Below the pieces are notes generated by a model. It was not told where the DNA came from and ran no database searches. It saw only the letters and a list, made by a program, of their open reading frames with translations. A program made the translations under genes and the position numbers. Shown one piece after another: positions 1 through 7,419 of a stretch of 64,000 nucleotides of DNA. Source of the DNA: Blautia obeum ATCC 29174. GTDB taxonomy: Bacteria > Bacillota > Clostridia > Lachnospirales > Lachnospiraceae. Position 1 is the stretch's first letter. The number at the start of each line of letters is the position of its first letter. The stretch is from assembly GCF_025147765.1 (NCBI RefSeq), contig NZ_CP102265.1:2703001-2767000 (forward strand), written 5' to 3'.

Positions 1-959
1 CATGCTTTGCCCTGAAGTTCTTCCTGCCATTTGATCATGATGCGCTTGAACTCTTTGAAATCATATTTCTCAGTTGTCCACTTTCCGTAATCACCGCTTC
101 CATTATCCACATGCTCAAACTGAAATACCATATTCAGTTCTTTTCCGGCTTCTCCCGCATATTTCTGTGCCTCTTCGATGGTAACTCCTGAAGTTTCACC
201 AACTGTCATGATATCATATCTGGAAAGGACTTCTCTGTTCATTTCCTGAAGAAATTCATGAATTCTTGGACCATGTACGCAATATGGTCCAAAATCACCA
301 TAGAGACTGTTATTCATTTTTCCATCCGGAAATGCCTGGTCTTTGGAAATCATACTGATAACATCCATACGGAAGCCATCGATTCCTTTTTCACACCAGA
401 ATGTCATCATATCATAAACTTCCTGACGTACTTTCTCGTTTTCCCAGTTGAGATCCGGCTGTTTCTTTGAGAACAGATGCAGGTAATACATCTGGGTCTG
501 TGCATCATATTCCCATGCAGAACCGCCAAATACACCGCCCCAGTTGTTTGGTTCTTTTCCATTGACAGGATCTTTCCAGATATAATAATCACGGTACGGA
601 TTGTCTTTGGACTTGCGGCTCTCAATGAACCAGTTGTGTTCATCAGAAGTGTGGTTGACTACGAGATCCATCAGGATTCTGATATCTCTTTTGTGAGCTT
701 CTGACAAAAGTTCTTCATAGTCCTCCATAGTTCCATATTCTTTATAAATTCTGCGGTAATCAGAAATATCATAACCATTATCATCCTGAGGAGATTCCAG
801 CATCGGAGATATCCATAAAACATTTACACCAAGCTCTTTGAGATAATCAAGCTTCTGTATGATTCCTCTGATATCCCCTACGCCATCTCCGTTGCTGTCT
901 TTAAAACTTTTAGGATATATCTGATATACCACACTTTCTTTCCACCATTTTTTCTCCAT
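1..959 (-). CDS. malL: Oligo-1,6-glucosidase / alpha-glucosidase (GH13), 3' end outside the window
   Basis: Hydrolyses alpha-1,6 or alpha-1,4 glucosidic bonds of short malto- or isomalto-oligosaccharides in the cytoplasm. The first 319 residues are visible. Conserved GH13 region I, DLVVNH, lies near residues 98-103; GFRMDV carries the nucleophile D199 and VGET the acid/base E255, the numbering known for bacillary oligo-1,6-glucosidases. The start is the ATG at 959, behind AGGAGA. It follows a permease remnant and a LacI-type regulator on the same strand, as in a maltose operon. Substrate preference within the family cannot be decided because the C-terminal part lies beyond position 1. Confidence 0.93.
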   Translation of the reverse strand, partial: MEKKWWKESVVYQIYPKSFKDSNGDGVGDIRGIIQKLDYLKELGVNVLWISPMLESPQDDNGYDISDYRRIYKEYGTMEDYEELLSEAHKRDIRILMDLVVNHTSDEHNWFIESRKSKDNPYRDYYIWKDPVNGKEPNNWGGVFGGSAWEYDAQTQMYYLHLFSKKQPDLNWENEKVRQEVYDMMTFWCEKGIDGFRMDVISMISKDQAFPDGKMNNSLYGDFGPYCVHGPRIHEFLQEMNREVLSRYDIMTVGETSGVTIEEAQKYAGEAGKELNMVFQFEHVDNGSGDYGKWTTEKYDFKEFKRIMIKWQEELQGKA

Positions 960-996
960 GTTATTAATCATCTCCTGTTTATTATTTTGTTAACGA

Positions 997-1020
997 AACC
1001 TGCGAATTACTCCGCAGATT
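997..1020 (-). other. Intercistronic hairpin
   Basis: AATCTGCG and CGCAGGTT pair around an 8-base loop in the transcript, between the permease remnant and the glucosidase. No U-run follows, so it is more likely an mRNA processing or stabilising hairpin than a terminator. Confidence 0.4.
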
Positions 1021-1027
1021 TCATTTA

Positions 1028-1144
1028 TTACTTGACTGCTCCTGCAACAACACCGTTCATGATCCATTTCTGGCAGAAAAGATATACAAGCAGTACAGGA
1101 ATAAGCACCAACCAGTAACAAACTGACAATTTTTTATTATTCAT
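1028..1144 (-). pseudogene. MalG-type sugar ABC permease reduced to 38 codons by internal deletion
   Basis: A good ribosome binding site (GGAGG, 9 bases before ATG) opens a 38-codon frame. Its first residues (MNNKKLSVCYW) look like an ordinary gene start, and its last 26 look like the C-terminus of a carbohydrate ABC permease: a hydrophobic stretch, then CQKWIMNGVVAGAVK and a stop. The central 230 or so residues of a normal permease are missing and the frame is preserved, which fits an in-frame internal deletion. The residual product has one membrane segment and no EAA loop, so it cannot transport. Its promoter is still present upstream. Confidence 0.7.
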
Positions 1145-1252
1145 CTTTTCTTTCCTCCATGATGTTTTTTAGAAGTATGAAAGCTGCGCAGGACCATTGA
1201 TCTGGGAAATGTTACCTCGAACCCGTCTGTCCTCTTCCCTTTCGGTGACTAT

Positions 1253-1299
1253 ATCATAACCCCTGCATCCCAGTAAAATCAACAGGTTTCTCGTGAAAC
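1253..1299 (-). promoter_or_regulatory. Promoter with LacI-type operator for the maltose-like operon
   Basis: On the minus strand TTGATT (1282-1277) and TATGAT (1258-1253) are 18 bases apart. Just upstream of the -35 lies the inverted repeat GTTTC-TCGT-GAAAC (1286-1299), a likely site for the LacI-type protein encoded at 1405-2412. Hexamers and repeat are seen directly; the regulator assignment is inferred from position. Confidence 0.55.
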
Positions 1300-1386
1300 T
1301 TATAATCTATCCAAAGTTTCTCTCACTTTTTTATATATTTTGCACAAGTCCAGTTTCGTTTTTTCTGATTTTCTTCGCTATGCAAC

Positions 1387-1425
1387 AAAAAAAGAAGGAC
1401 TCCGTCATTCTCTGACAGAATCCCT
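1387..1425 (-). terminator. Rho-independent terminator of the LacI-type gene
   Basis: A 13-bp stem (with G-U pairs) and GAGAA loop followed by a T-rich run. The stem overlaps the last codons and stop of the regulator gene, which separates it from the downstream glucosidase operon. Confidence 0.85.
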
Positions 1426-2412
1426 CTTTACTAAATAAACCGGACTTTTTATATTTAATTCTTTCAGACTTTCTCCCTGAATCAGTTTCATCAGCCGTTT
1501 CAATGCCACATGCGCTTTTTGCCTGACATCCTGATGAACTGTTGTCAGTTTTGGACGAACCATACTCGCATACATACTGTCATCATAACCCGTAATGGAT
1601 ATCTGATCCGGAACTTTGATTCCCTCATCAAAAAAGAAATTCATTGCTTCAATTGCATCAAAATCAGAAGAAAAAGCCAGTGCTTTCGCTTCAAGGAAGC
1701 GTGGAAGAAGTTCTCTGTATTTCCTGAGACGCGAATTTTTTTCACCCGGAACAACGATATAACGGGAACGACTACAGAATTTTCCCTGCTTTTCCATCGC
1801 CTGTTTAAATCCCGTCCATCGATAATAGTCACTGTCCTGCTCTGTCTCCGCAACAAACAGGGCCTTCTCATAGCCACAGGAATAGAGATATTCTCCAATC
1901 TGATACCCTCCTGAGTAATCATCTACACCGACATTCTGGAAGGTATAGGCACCTTCGGGATAGGCATCTATCAGAATCATTTTTTTATTTAACTTACGAG
2001 AAAGTTTGCGATACTGTTCTTCCGTGTATCCAAGGATAATCAGACCCTCGACATTCCATTTTGAAGCAATGTCTACTACGTTCTGAATATTCTCACCGCC
2101 GATAAGCATAACATAGTATCCTTTTTCTTCCGTTTCCATCTGAATCGTTCCAACCAATTCACCTACAAACAGATCCTGAAGAGACTGCATACCATGTGCA
2201 TAATGAAATCCAAGTACTACGCCTATGATTCTGGAACCATGACCGGAAAGCATCACTGACCCCATATGTGGGACATAATTTTGTTCTTTAAGGATTGCTG
2301 TGATTTTATCAATAGTTTCCTGCGAAACTCTTTTTGTATTTCCGTTTATCACATTTGATACGGTAGTGCGGCTGACACCAGCCATTTCAGCTATATCCTG
2401 AAGACGAATCAT
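1405..2412 (-). CDS. LacI-family transcriptional regulator (MalR-like)
   Basis: 335 residues, normal length for the family. The N-terminus has the LacI helix-turn-helix (LQDIAEMAGVSRTTVSNVIN, residues 4-23) and hinge, followed by a periplasmic-binding-protein-like sugar domain with the typical late segment ISITGYDDSMYASM. The start has AAGGAGG 9 bases upstream. It sits directly upstream of a maltose-type locus with an inverted repeat at that locus's promoter, so it most likely represses glucosidase and transporter genes until a malto-oligosaccharide binds. The ligand is inferred from neighbours, not from the sequence. Confidence 0.88.
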   Translation of the reverse strand: MIRLQDIAEMAGVSRTTVSNVINGNTKRVSQETIDKITAILKEQNYVPHMGSVMLSGHGSRIIGVVLGFHYAHGMQSLQDLFVGELVGTIQMETEEKGYYVMLIGGENIQNVVDIASKWNVEGLIILGYTEEQYRKLSRKLNKKMILIDAYPEGAYTFQNVGVDDYSGGYQIGEYLYSCGYEKALFVAETEQDSDYYRWTGFKQAMEKQGKFCSRSRYIVVPGEKNSRLRKYRELLPRFLEAKALAFSSDFDAIEAMNFFFDEGIKVPDQISITGYDDSMYASMVRPKLTTVHQDVRQKAHVALKRLMKLIQGESLKELNIKSPVYLVKRDSVRE

Positions 2413-2461
2413 CTGTTAATAACCTCCTTTTGTGTGTTGCAGCGTTATGAAAGTTATTCGT

Positions 2462-3694
2462 TTATGAACCTGACGGGATTCGAATAAGGAGTTTCTGTCC
2501 GTCTTTTTCTGCCGGCACTAGCACCGGGATATGTTTTTTACGCAGTGCATGTACGATTGGATATGCCACGAAGAGATTTTCTCCGACAAAAACGGCCTCT
2601 GGCTTGTATTTCAGGATCTGTTTTACCTGTTCCTTGATTCTGGCTTTCCACTCCTGTTTTTCCATGCTTACTTCTGCATAGATGCCCTGAATTTCTACTT
2701 CCGGAAGAGGTTGGATATCTATGTGAATGATTTCTGCTGCCTGTAATTTTGGAATCTGGTGAAGGAGTTCATCATATTCGGTATCTCCGCCAAAGCTTAC
2801 AATCACTGGTTTCTCGCGAAACTGTTCCATACTGATCTTACATGCCTGTACTGCATCCGCAAGTTCTCCGGTTGTCATAAGGAAGCCGCCTTTGTGGCAG
2901 AATCCTGCAGTCTTAAGTCCTGTAACCTCCTGCAGTTCTTCATTCTCGAGACCAAGCCATTCTGAAGGAAAACTGCATTTGTAATTCATGGAGTATTCTT
3001 TTTTCTGAGGCTGAATGCAGTAACCGCCTCTGTTAGACGGAAAGATCACAAATGCAACTGGCGTCTCAGAAAGGAATTTCTGACACGGTACAAACTCCGG
3101 CAGAATCAGAATCTTTGCATCCTCGCTGTGTTTTTCTCTGTCATGAAATGCCTGCATATGTCTTTCGTAGATTTCTTCTACTCGTTTGTCTGCACGCTCA
3201 TTTCCTCTGTAACGGTCAAATTTGTTTTCCAGAATCATTCCGGCAACACTGACAGCCTGGAAAAAGGCTTCATCGTTGCTTCCTTCAGCATCCCAGGTTG
3301 GATTGAAATTTCCGATCAGTGAAGCAAGCTCGTTTTTTTCACCGGTGTTATCGTTATTATCCAGTGGCTGCACGAAAGCTTCATCAAATTTCTGTGCCAA
3401 TTCTTCGCCAAGGATCTCTGATCCAAGCTCCTCCCAGAGAAGCCCAAATGCGGCATAGGCAATGCCGTTCTCACGAACTCTGCTGTCCTTCTGGTGATGA
3501 TCGTATCTGCCTCGACCGATATCAAATACGATACCGTCAAAATCTTCAGGCACGCGATTGCCGCGTGTGATCGTGATCTCCGGATTTAAATATAGTAATA
3601 ACGCAGCCGAAAACACATCATCTGCATGGAATTTACCGCTGTGGGTGAAAGCAGTTGCGTTCTGCTGGTGGATTTTATTTAGTAGATTGTTCAT
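2462..3694 (-). CDS. MYG1-family (UPF0160) predicted phosphoesterase with an extra C-terminal domain
   Basis: 410 residues. The first 285 or so match the MYG1 family: HSGKFHADD near residues 18-26 and DHHQ near 65-68, the metal-binding motifs that relate it to DHH phosphoesterases; the eukaryotic member is an RNA exonuclease. Residues from about 288 on (starting PVIVSFGGDTEYDELL) form a further domain of about 120 residues with a Rossmann-like pattern of alternating hydrophobic strands, longer than a usual family member. I do not recognise that domain. The gene appears to stand alone. The bacterial substrate is unknown. Confidence 0.75.
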   Translation of the reverse strand: MNNLLNKIHQQNATAFTHSGKFHADDVFSAALLLYLNPEITITRGNRVPEDFDGIVFDIGRGRYDHHQKDSRVRENGIAYAAFGLLWEELGSEILGEELAQKFDEAFVQPLDNNDNTGEKNELASLIGNFNPTWDAEGSNDEAFFQAVSVAGMILENKFDRYRGNERADKRVEEIYERHMQAFHDREKHSEDAKILILPEFVPCQKFLSETPVAFVIFPSNRGGYCIQPQKKEYSMNYKCSFPSEWLGLENEELQEVTGLKTAGFCHKGGFLMTTGELADAVQACKISMEQFREKPVIVSFGGDTEYDELLHQIPKLQAAEIIHIDIQPLPEVEIQGIYAEVSMEKQEWKARIKEQVKQILKYKPEAVFVGENLFVAYPIVHALRKKHIPVLVPAEKDGQKLLIRIPSGS

Positions 3695-3715
3695 GTAGAT
3701 ACTCCTTAAATAATT

Positions 3716-3820
3716 TTACGCAGCCAATGCATTGGCATTGACCTGTTCTATTGTTTTTCTGATTCCCATCCATACTGAAAGATCTGTGAATACGTCAACG
3801 ATACTTCCCTTCAGGATTTT
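3716..3820 (-). pseudogene. Possible 3' coding remnant, unidentified
   Basis: An open stretch of 34 codons without a start, bounded by TAG and TAA, with a protein-like composition (IVDVFTDLSVWMGIRKTIEQ). It lies just downstream of an hsdM start remnant and in the same direction, so it may be the tail of the last gene of a deleted restriction locus. I do not recognise the family. The perfect palindrome GCCAATGCATTGGC (3723-3736) lies inside it. Confidence 0.3.
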
Positions 3821-3847
3821 CTACTGCTTTTTGATTTTTGCCATTCT

Positions 3848-3910
3848 TTATTTCAAGAACATCTCCCACAAACTGTCAATTTTATTCTTAAGTTCACCTG
3901 TAATTATCAA
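3848..3910 (-). pseudogene. 5' remnant of a type I restriction-modification hsdM gene
   Basis: After GGGGGA a TTG codon opens a 20-codon frame reading LIITGELKNKIDSLWEMFLK, then a stop. This closely resembles the N-terminus of type I methyltransferase subunits (typically MIITGELKxKID.IW..F.TGGI). The frame dies where that family continues with TGGITNP. A -10-like TATACT lies upstream. The rest of the locus is gone. Identity rests on my recall of the family consensus. Confidence 0.55.
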
Positions 3911-3996
3911 AATTCTTTCCCCCTAGGTTTCATATTGAACAGTATATCACGATAAGGTAAGCATGTCATGAATTTTTCTGTCCCACCTCCACCCAT

Positions 3997-4025
3997 TTGA
4001 CAGTCCACCCTGATTGTGCTTTAAT
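3997..4025 (+). promoter_or_regulatory. Promoter of the DUF5684-like gene
   Basis: TTGACA (3997-4002), 17-base spacer, TTTAAT (4020-4025), 30 bases before a strong AGGAGG ribosome binding site. Near-consensus sigma-A promoter. Confidence 0.75.
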
Positions 4026-4055
4026 GAGGGTACAAAAAATTAGGAGGCAATAACT

Positions 4056-4502
4056 ATGGGACTTCTTATAATCAGTTCTATGATGGTCTTAGGCGGTATG
4101 TATCTGATCTTTGCTTTTGTATGGTGGATTTTGCAGATCATCGCAAACTGGAATATTTTTACCAAAGCCGGTGAGGCAGGGTGGAAAAGCCTTATTCCGA
4201 TCTACGGTGATTATGTTTCCTACAAAATTGCTTGGCAGACATCCTATTTCTGGCTGAATTTTATCCTTGGAATATTACTTTCTTATGTATCAAATGCCAA
4301 TCTTAATGAAAGCATGTTTCTCTCACTGATCGTTATTCTGCTTAAGATTGCGCTTACAGTGATCAATATCATGTATTGCGTAAAACTTGCAAGAGCATTC
4401 GGACGTGGTATTGGATTTGCGATCGGACTCATCTTATTACAGCCAATCTTCTTACTGATTCTTGGCTTTGGCTCTGACCAGTACTACGGTGCAGACAGAT
4501 AA
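4056..4502 (+). CDS. Small integral membrane protein, DUF5684-like
   Basis: 148 residues with about four hydrophobic membrane segments (near 5-30, 62-78, 85-110 and 115-138). The cytoplasm-facing motif AGEAGWKSLIPIYGDYVSYK near residues 38-57 is typical of the DUF5684/signal-peptidase-associated membrane proteins found widely in Clostridia. Function is unknown. It has its own near-consensus promoter and AGGAGG and is followed by a terminator, so it is a single-gene transcript convergent with the methyltransferase gene downstream. Confidence 0.75.
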   Translation: MGLLIISSMMVLGGMYLIFAFVWWILQIIANWNIFTKAGEAGWKSLIPIYGDYVSYKIAWQTSYFWLNFILGILLSYVSNANLNESMFLSLIVILLKIALTVINIMYCVKLARAFGRGIGFAIGLILLQPIFLLILGFGSDQYYGADR

Positions 4503-4530
4503 TACAGACACATAGCTCTTATAATGAACG

Positions 4531-4566
4531 AAGGCATCTGAGATTTTCTCCCAGATGCCTTTTTCT
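4531..4566. terminator. Terminator between convergent genes
   Basis: AGGCATCTG and CAGATGCCT pair around an 11-base loop, followed by TTTTCTTATT. It ends the DUF5684-like transcript and may also act in reverse for the methyltransferase gene, whose stop codon is 4 bases away. Confidence 0.8.
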
Positions 4567-4569
4567 TAT

Positions 4570-5628
4570 TTAATATTCTGATTTGACTGCCCAGCGCATT
4601 TTGGTTGATCTGGCGCGTCCATTCTGGGCACATTCCTGGGCGGATGGGCGGATGACATCTTTGGCGTAATCAGAATAGATTCCTGCCTTATATCCGGCTT
4701 TCAGTGCTTTCTTGACCAGTTTGTCCTCTCCGGAGTGGAAAGTCAGGATTGCCACGCGTCCGCCTGGTTTGAGCGCATCCGGAAGCTTTTCCATAAATTC
4801 ATAGAGAACTTCAAATTCTCGGTTCACGTCGATACGCAGTGCCTGGAAAACTCGCTGGCAGGTTTTGCGGACAGTATCTTTTTTTTCTTTTTCCGGAAGG
4901 AAATCCAGAGTTTCTTCTATGATCTCACGTAATTTCGTAGTAGTATCCACACGGTTTCCTTTGCGGATCTCATCTGTGATTGCCTTAGCAATTTCCTCGC
5001 AGTATGGCTCATCAGAGTTCTCATACAGCATTCCGGCAAGCTCATCGCGGCTAATCTTGTCCAGTCGCTCGGCTGCACTGATTCCTTTTTCCTGATTCAG
5101 GCGCAGATCCAGCGGTCCGTCTGCACGGAAGGAAAAACCGCGCTTCGGGTTATCGATCTGCATAGATGACACACCGAGGTCTGCCAAGATGAAATCAAAA
5201 CCGCCGGCTTCCTTTGCGATTTCGTCAATTGTGCAGAAGTTCTGAAGTTTCACTGTCAGAATATCCTCTCCAAATCCCTGCTCTGCCAGACGCTTACGGG
5301 TCTTTGCAGACTCTTCCGGATCCACATCTGTTGCATACATGTGCCCCTCGCCGTGCAGACACTCCATCATCGCTTTGGTGTGACCGCCATATCCAAGTGT
5401 CGCATCAAACCCTGTCTCACCTGGCTGAATCTTGAGAAAATCAAGGATTTCATTTACCATGATAGAAATATGCATTCCAGCAGGCGTATTTCCTTTGCTG
5501 ATAACATGCTCGATCGTGTCCTTATATTTCTCCGGATTAAGTTCCTTATATTTTTCTTCAAATTTGCGTGGATATTTTCCTTTGTATCGTACTCTTCGTT
5601 TGTGTGGTGTCTGTGTTTCCTGTTCCAT
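4570..5628 (-). CDS. rsmH: RsmH-type 16S rRNA (cytosine-N4)-methyltransferase, long form
   Basis: 352 residues against about 310 for typical RsmH. The core is clear: HISIMVNEIL near residue 53, SAM-binding DATLGYGGHT near 75, LADLGVSSMQIDNPKRGFSF near 148, and the TFHSGED block near 297. The extra 45-50 residues are a basic N-terminal extension (PHKRRVRYKGKYPRKFEEKY). In canonical RsmH the late motif reads (F/Y)HSLEDR; here it is FHSGEDK. The gene is not in a division (dcw) cluster, so it may be a second, divergent copy. It lies 1 base downstream of the esterase gene and is probably cotranscribed with it. Confidence 0.82.
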   Translation of the reverse strand: MEQETQTPHKRRVRYKGKYPRKFEEKYKELNPEKYKDTIEHVISKGNTPAGMHISIMVNEILDFLKIQPGETGFDATLGYGGHTKAMMECLHGEGHMYATDVDPEESAKTRKRLAEQGFGEDILTVKLQNFCTIDEIAKEAGGFDFILADLGVSSMQIDNPKRGFSFRADGPLDLRLNQEKGISAAERLDKISRDELAGMLYENSDEPYCEEIAKAITDEIRKGNRVDTTTKLREIIEETLDFLPEKEKKDTVRKTCQRVFQALRIDVNREFEVLYEFMEKLPDALKPGGRVAILTFHSGEDKLVKKALKAGYKAGIYSDYAKDVIRPSAQECAQNGRARSTKMRWAVKSEY

Positions 5629-5629
5629 T

Positions 5630-6544
5630 CTATTTCTCCCTTTTAATGAAGTTTTCTACTATATTTAATGCGGTCTCGCTCATAAAGCCGCCCCAGCCAT
5701 GTCCGGCATTTTTCAGCTTGACAAATTCTACTTCTTTATCCATCTGTTTTAATGCCTCATATAAAATGCAGGACTGATTAAACGGAACCAGTGGATCCCT
5801 GCCACCGTGCATAATGAGAATCGGAGGTGTTTCTCGGTCAGGCTGCAAATGAACCACGGGATTGGTCGGATAAACATCTTCCGGGTGATCATGAAGTGAT
5901 TTTCCCCCGATCAGAATGCCTGCCGGACTGGTACTGGAATCATGATCAATGACTGCGGGATGCTGTACTGCTGCCATAAGATCCGTTGGTCCAAACCAGT
6001 CGACAATGCAATCGACTTCTGTACTGACTTCAGGATATTCCTCCGGAAGATACTTTGTATCACCTGTAATTCCTGCGATCAAAGCACTGTGGGCTCCGCT
6101 TGAATCACCCCAGAGAGAAATCTTATCTGTATCAATATGATATCTCTGTCCATTTAAACGCAAGAAACGAATTGCTGTTTTGACGTCTATTACCTGTGCC
6201 GGAAATGGAGCCAGCTCGCTTTCTCTGTGCTCTACGATGGCGATCGCATATCCTCTTTCGCACATCCTCGCCAGTGTGGGAAGGCTCTGAAAAAGCTTCT
6301 GTTTGTGCCACGAAGAACCCTGCACATATACGATCAATGGCCATTTCAGATCCTGTCCAAATACTGTTGGTGTCATGATCTGAAGGTGTAATTTCTTTCC
6401 ACTGTGTTCTGCATACTCTACATCCGGATATAGCTCTGTACAGTATCCAAAGGTGTCTTCTGCTTCTATTTCTCTGACACCTTCCGGAAGCTCTTCACTC
6501 TCCGGAAAATTCAGTTTTTCCATAGGGGACAGTATTTTTTTCAC
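5630..6544 (-). CDS. Alpha/beta-hydrolase, BD-FAE-like esterase
   Basis: 304 residues. Nucleophile elbow GDSSGAH (near residue 146), acid loop GGRDPLVP and late histidine AGHGWGG form the Ser-Asp-His triad; VQGSSWHKQ near residue 75 is the oxyanion-hole region, as in feruloyl-esterase-like carboxylesterases. No signal peptide is visible, so it acts in the cytoplasm on small acyl esters, possibly deacetylating imported sugars. The start is GTG at 6544, with GGAGG 7 bases upstream. It is the first gene of a two-gene unit with rsmH. The substrate is not determinable here. Confidence 0.8.
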   Translation of the reverse strand: MKKILSPMEKLNFPESEELPEGVREIEAEDTFGYCTELYPDVEYAEHSGKKLHLQIMTPTVFGQDLKWPLIVYVQGSSWHKQKLFQSLPTLARMCERGYAIAIVEHRESELAPFPAQVIDVKTAIRFLRLNGQRYHIDTDKISLWGDSSGAHSALIAGITGDTKYLPEEYPEVSTEVDCIVDWFGPTDLMAAVQHPAVIDHDSSTSPAGILIGGKSLHDHPEDVYPTNPVVHLQPDRETPPILIMHGGRDPLVPFNQSCILYEALKQMDKEVEFVKLKNAGHGWGGFMSETALNIVENFIKREK

Positions 6545-6605
6545 TTTTTTCCTCCCGTATGTCCATTCTCATTTATAAGTTATTTCATATTTCTGATTTT
6601 AGATT

Positions 6606-6634
6606 ATCATACCATGTCATCCTGTTCATCACAA
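6606..6634 (-). promoter_or_regulatory. Promoter of the esterase-rsmH unit
   Basis: Minus strand TTGTGA (6634-6629), 17-base spacer, TATGAT (6611-6606). Good match in spacing and -10. Confidence 0.6.
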
Positions 6635-6750
6635 CTATAAATCTACATGCCATCAATATTCAAACTGTCCCCTTATTTTTTCTATAAACTGCCTCTTTAT
6701 TCATGTACAGTTCTGTTGTAAAGTATACCCAATCAAAAACATATATAAAA

Positions 6751-6835
6751 GGAAGGTTAAACAGGTTTTCGTTACTGCAAAATATACTGTAACAGATCAA
6801 ATACTCTTTACCTTCCGGGAAAGGAACTTTTCATC
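6751..6835 (+). promoter_or_regulatory. Structured leader, candidate translational switch for the ECF S subunit
   Basis: GGAAGGTTAAA (from 6751) can pair with TTTACCTTCC (ending 6816) to close a 66-base domain that contains the inner pair GTTAC/GTAAC (6771-6793). The same CCTT at 6811 can instead pair with AAGG of the ribosome binding site (6821-6824). The two foldings exclude each other, as in translational riboswitches. I recognise no known riboswitch core. The pairings are seen in the sequence; the switching role is inferred. Confidence 0.4.
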
Positions 6836-7393
6836 ATGGCAAACGCAAATGTACAGACAGCAGCAAACGATCAGGAGGTTTCTTCTGTTCAGTTTCTCAC
6901 CGTAACAGCAATCTTCGTTGCACTGACTTATATCTTTACTGCATTCATCAACGTCCGTCTTCCAATCGCAGCAAATGGAGGACTCATTCACCTCGGCAAC
7001 GTTCCTCTGTTCATCGGTGCGATCATCTTTGGCAAAAAGACCGGCGCAGTTGCAGGCGGTGTTGGAATGGGACTCTTTGATCTGCTTTCCGGATGGACTT
7101 TATGGGCTCCATTTACTTTTGTAATCGTTGGACTGATGGGCTTCACAGTAGGAAAACTTACTGAGAATGAAAAACACCAGAACTTCAAATGGTATGTGAT
7201 TGCAATCGCAGCAGCATGTGTGATCAAAGTTGTCGGCTACTACATTGCTGAGGTCGTTATTTATGGAAATCCGCTTGCACCGGTTGCTTCTATTCCTGGA
7301 AACCTGGTACAGATCGGTGTTGCAGCAGTGATCACTCTTGTTGTTATCGCACCACTGAATGTTGCAGCAAAAAGAACTGGATTAAAAAAATAA
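6836..7393 (+). CDS. ECF transporter S (substrate-binding) subunit, vitamin type
   Basis: 185 residues with about five or six membrane segments. The arrangement (NVRLPIAANGGLIHLGNVPLF near 41-61, then a glycine-rich GAVAGGVGMGLFDLLSG near 71-87) is typical of S components of energy-coupling-factor importers, which bind a vitamin and dock on the shared EcfA-EcfA-EcfT module; such a module is encoded at 19047-21566. The gene is followed 26 bases later by a class V aminotransferase, which suggests a nitrogenous or aldehyde vitamin such as a B6 vitamer. A hydroxymethylpyrimidine-type specificity is also possible. Confidence 0.8.
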   Translation: MANANVQTAANDQEVSSVQFLTVTAIFVALTYIFTAFINVRLPIAANGGLIHLGNVPLFIGAIIFGKKTGAVAGGVGMGLFDLLSGWTLWAPFTFVIVGLMGFTVGKLTENEKHQNFKWYVIAIAAACVIKVVGYYIAEVVIYGNPLAPVASIPGNLVQIGVAAVITLVVIAPLNVAAKRTGLKK

Positions 7394-7419
7394 GAATTAT
7401 TTAAGAAGGGATTGATCTT

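Noticed and set aside
3723..3736. Perfect palindrome GCCAATGCATTGGC upstream of the MYG1-type gene as an operator
   Set aside because: It lies inside an apparent coding remnant, where it reads as ordinary codons, and no matching half-sites or promoter are evident nearby.
6751..6835. preQ1 or TPP riboswitch before the ECF S subunit
   Set aside because: Neither the preQ1 pseudoknot tail nor the TPP CUGAGA core is found.
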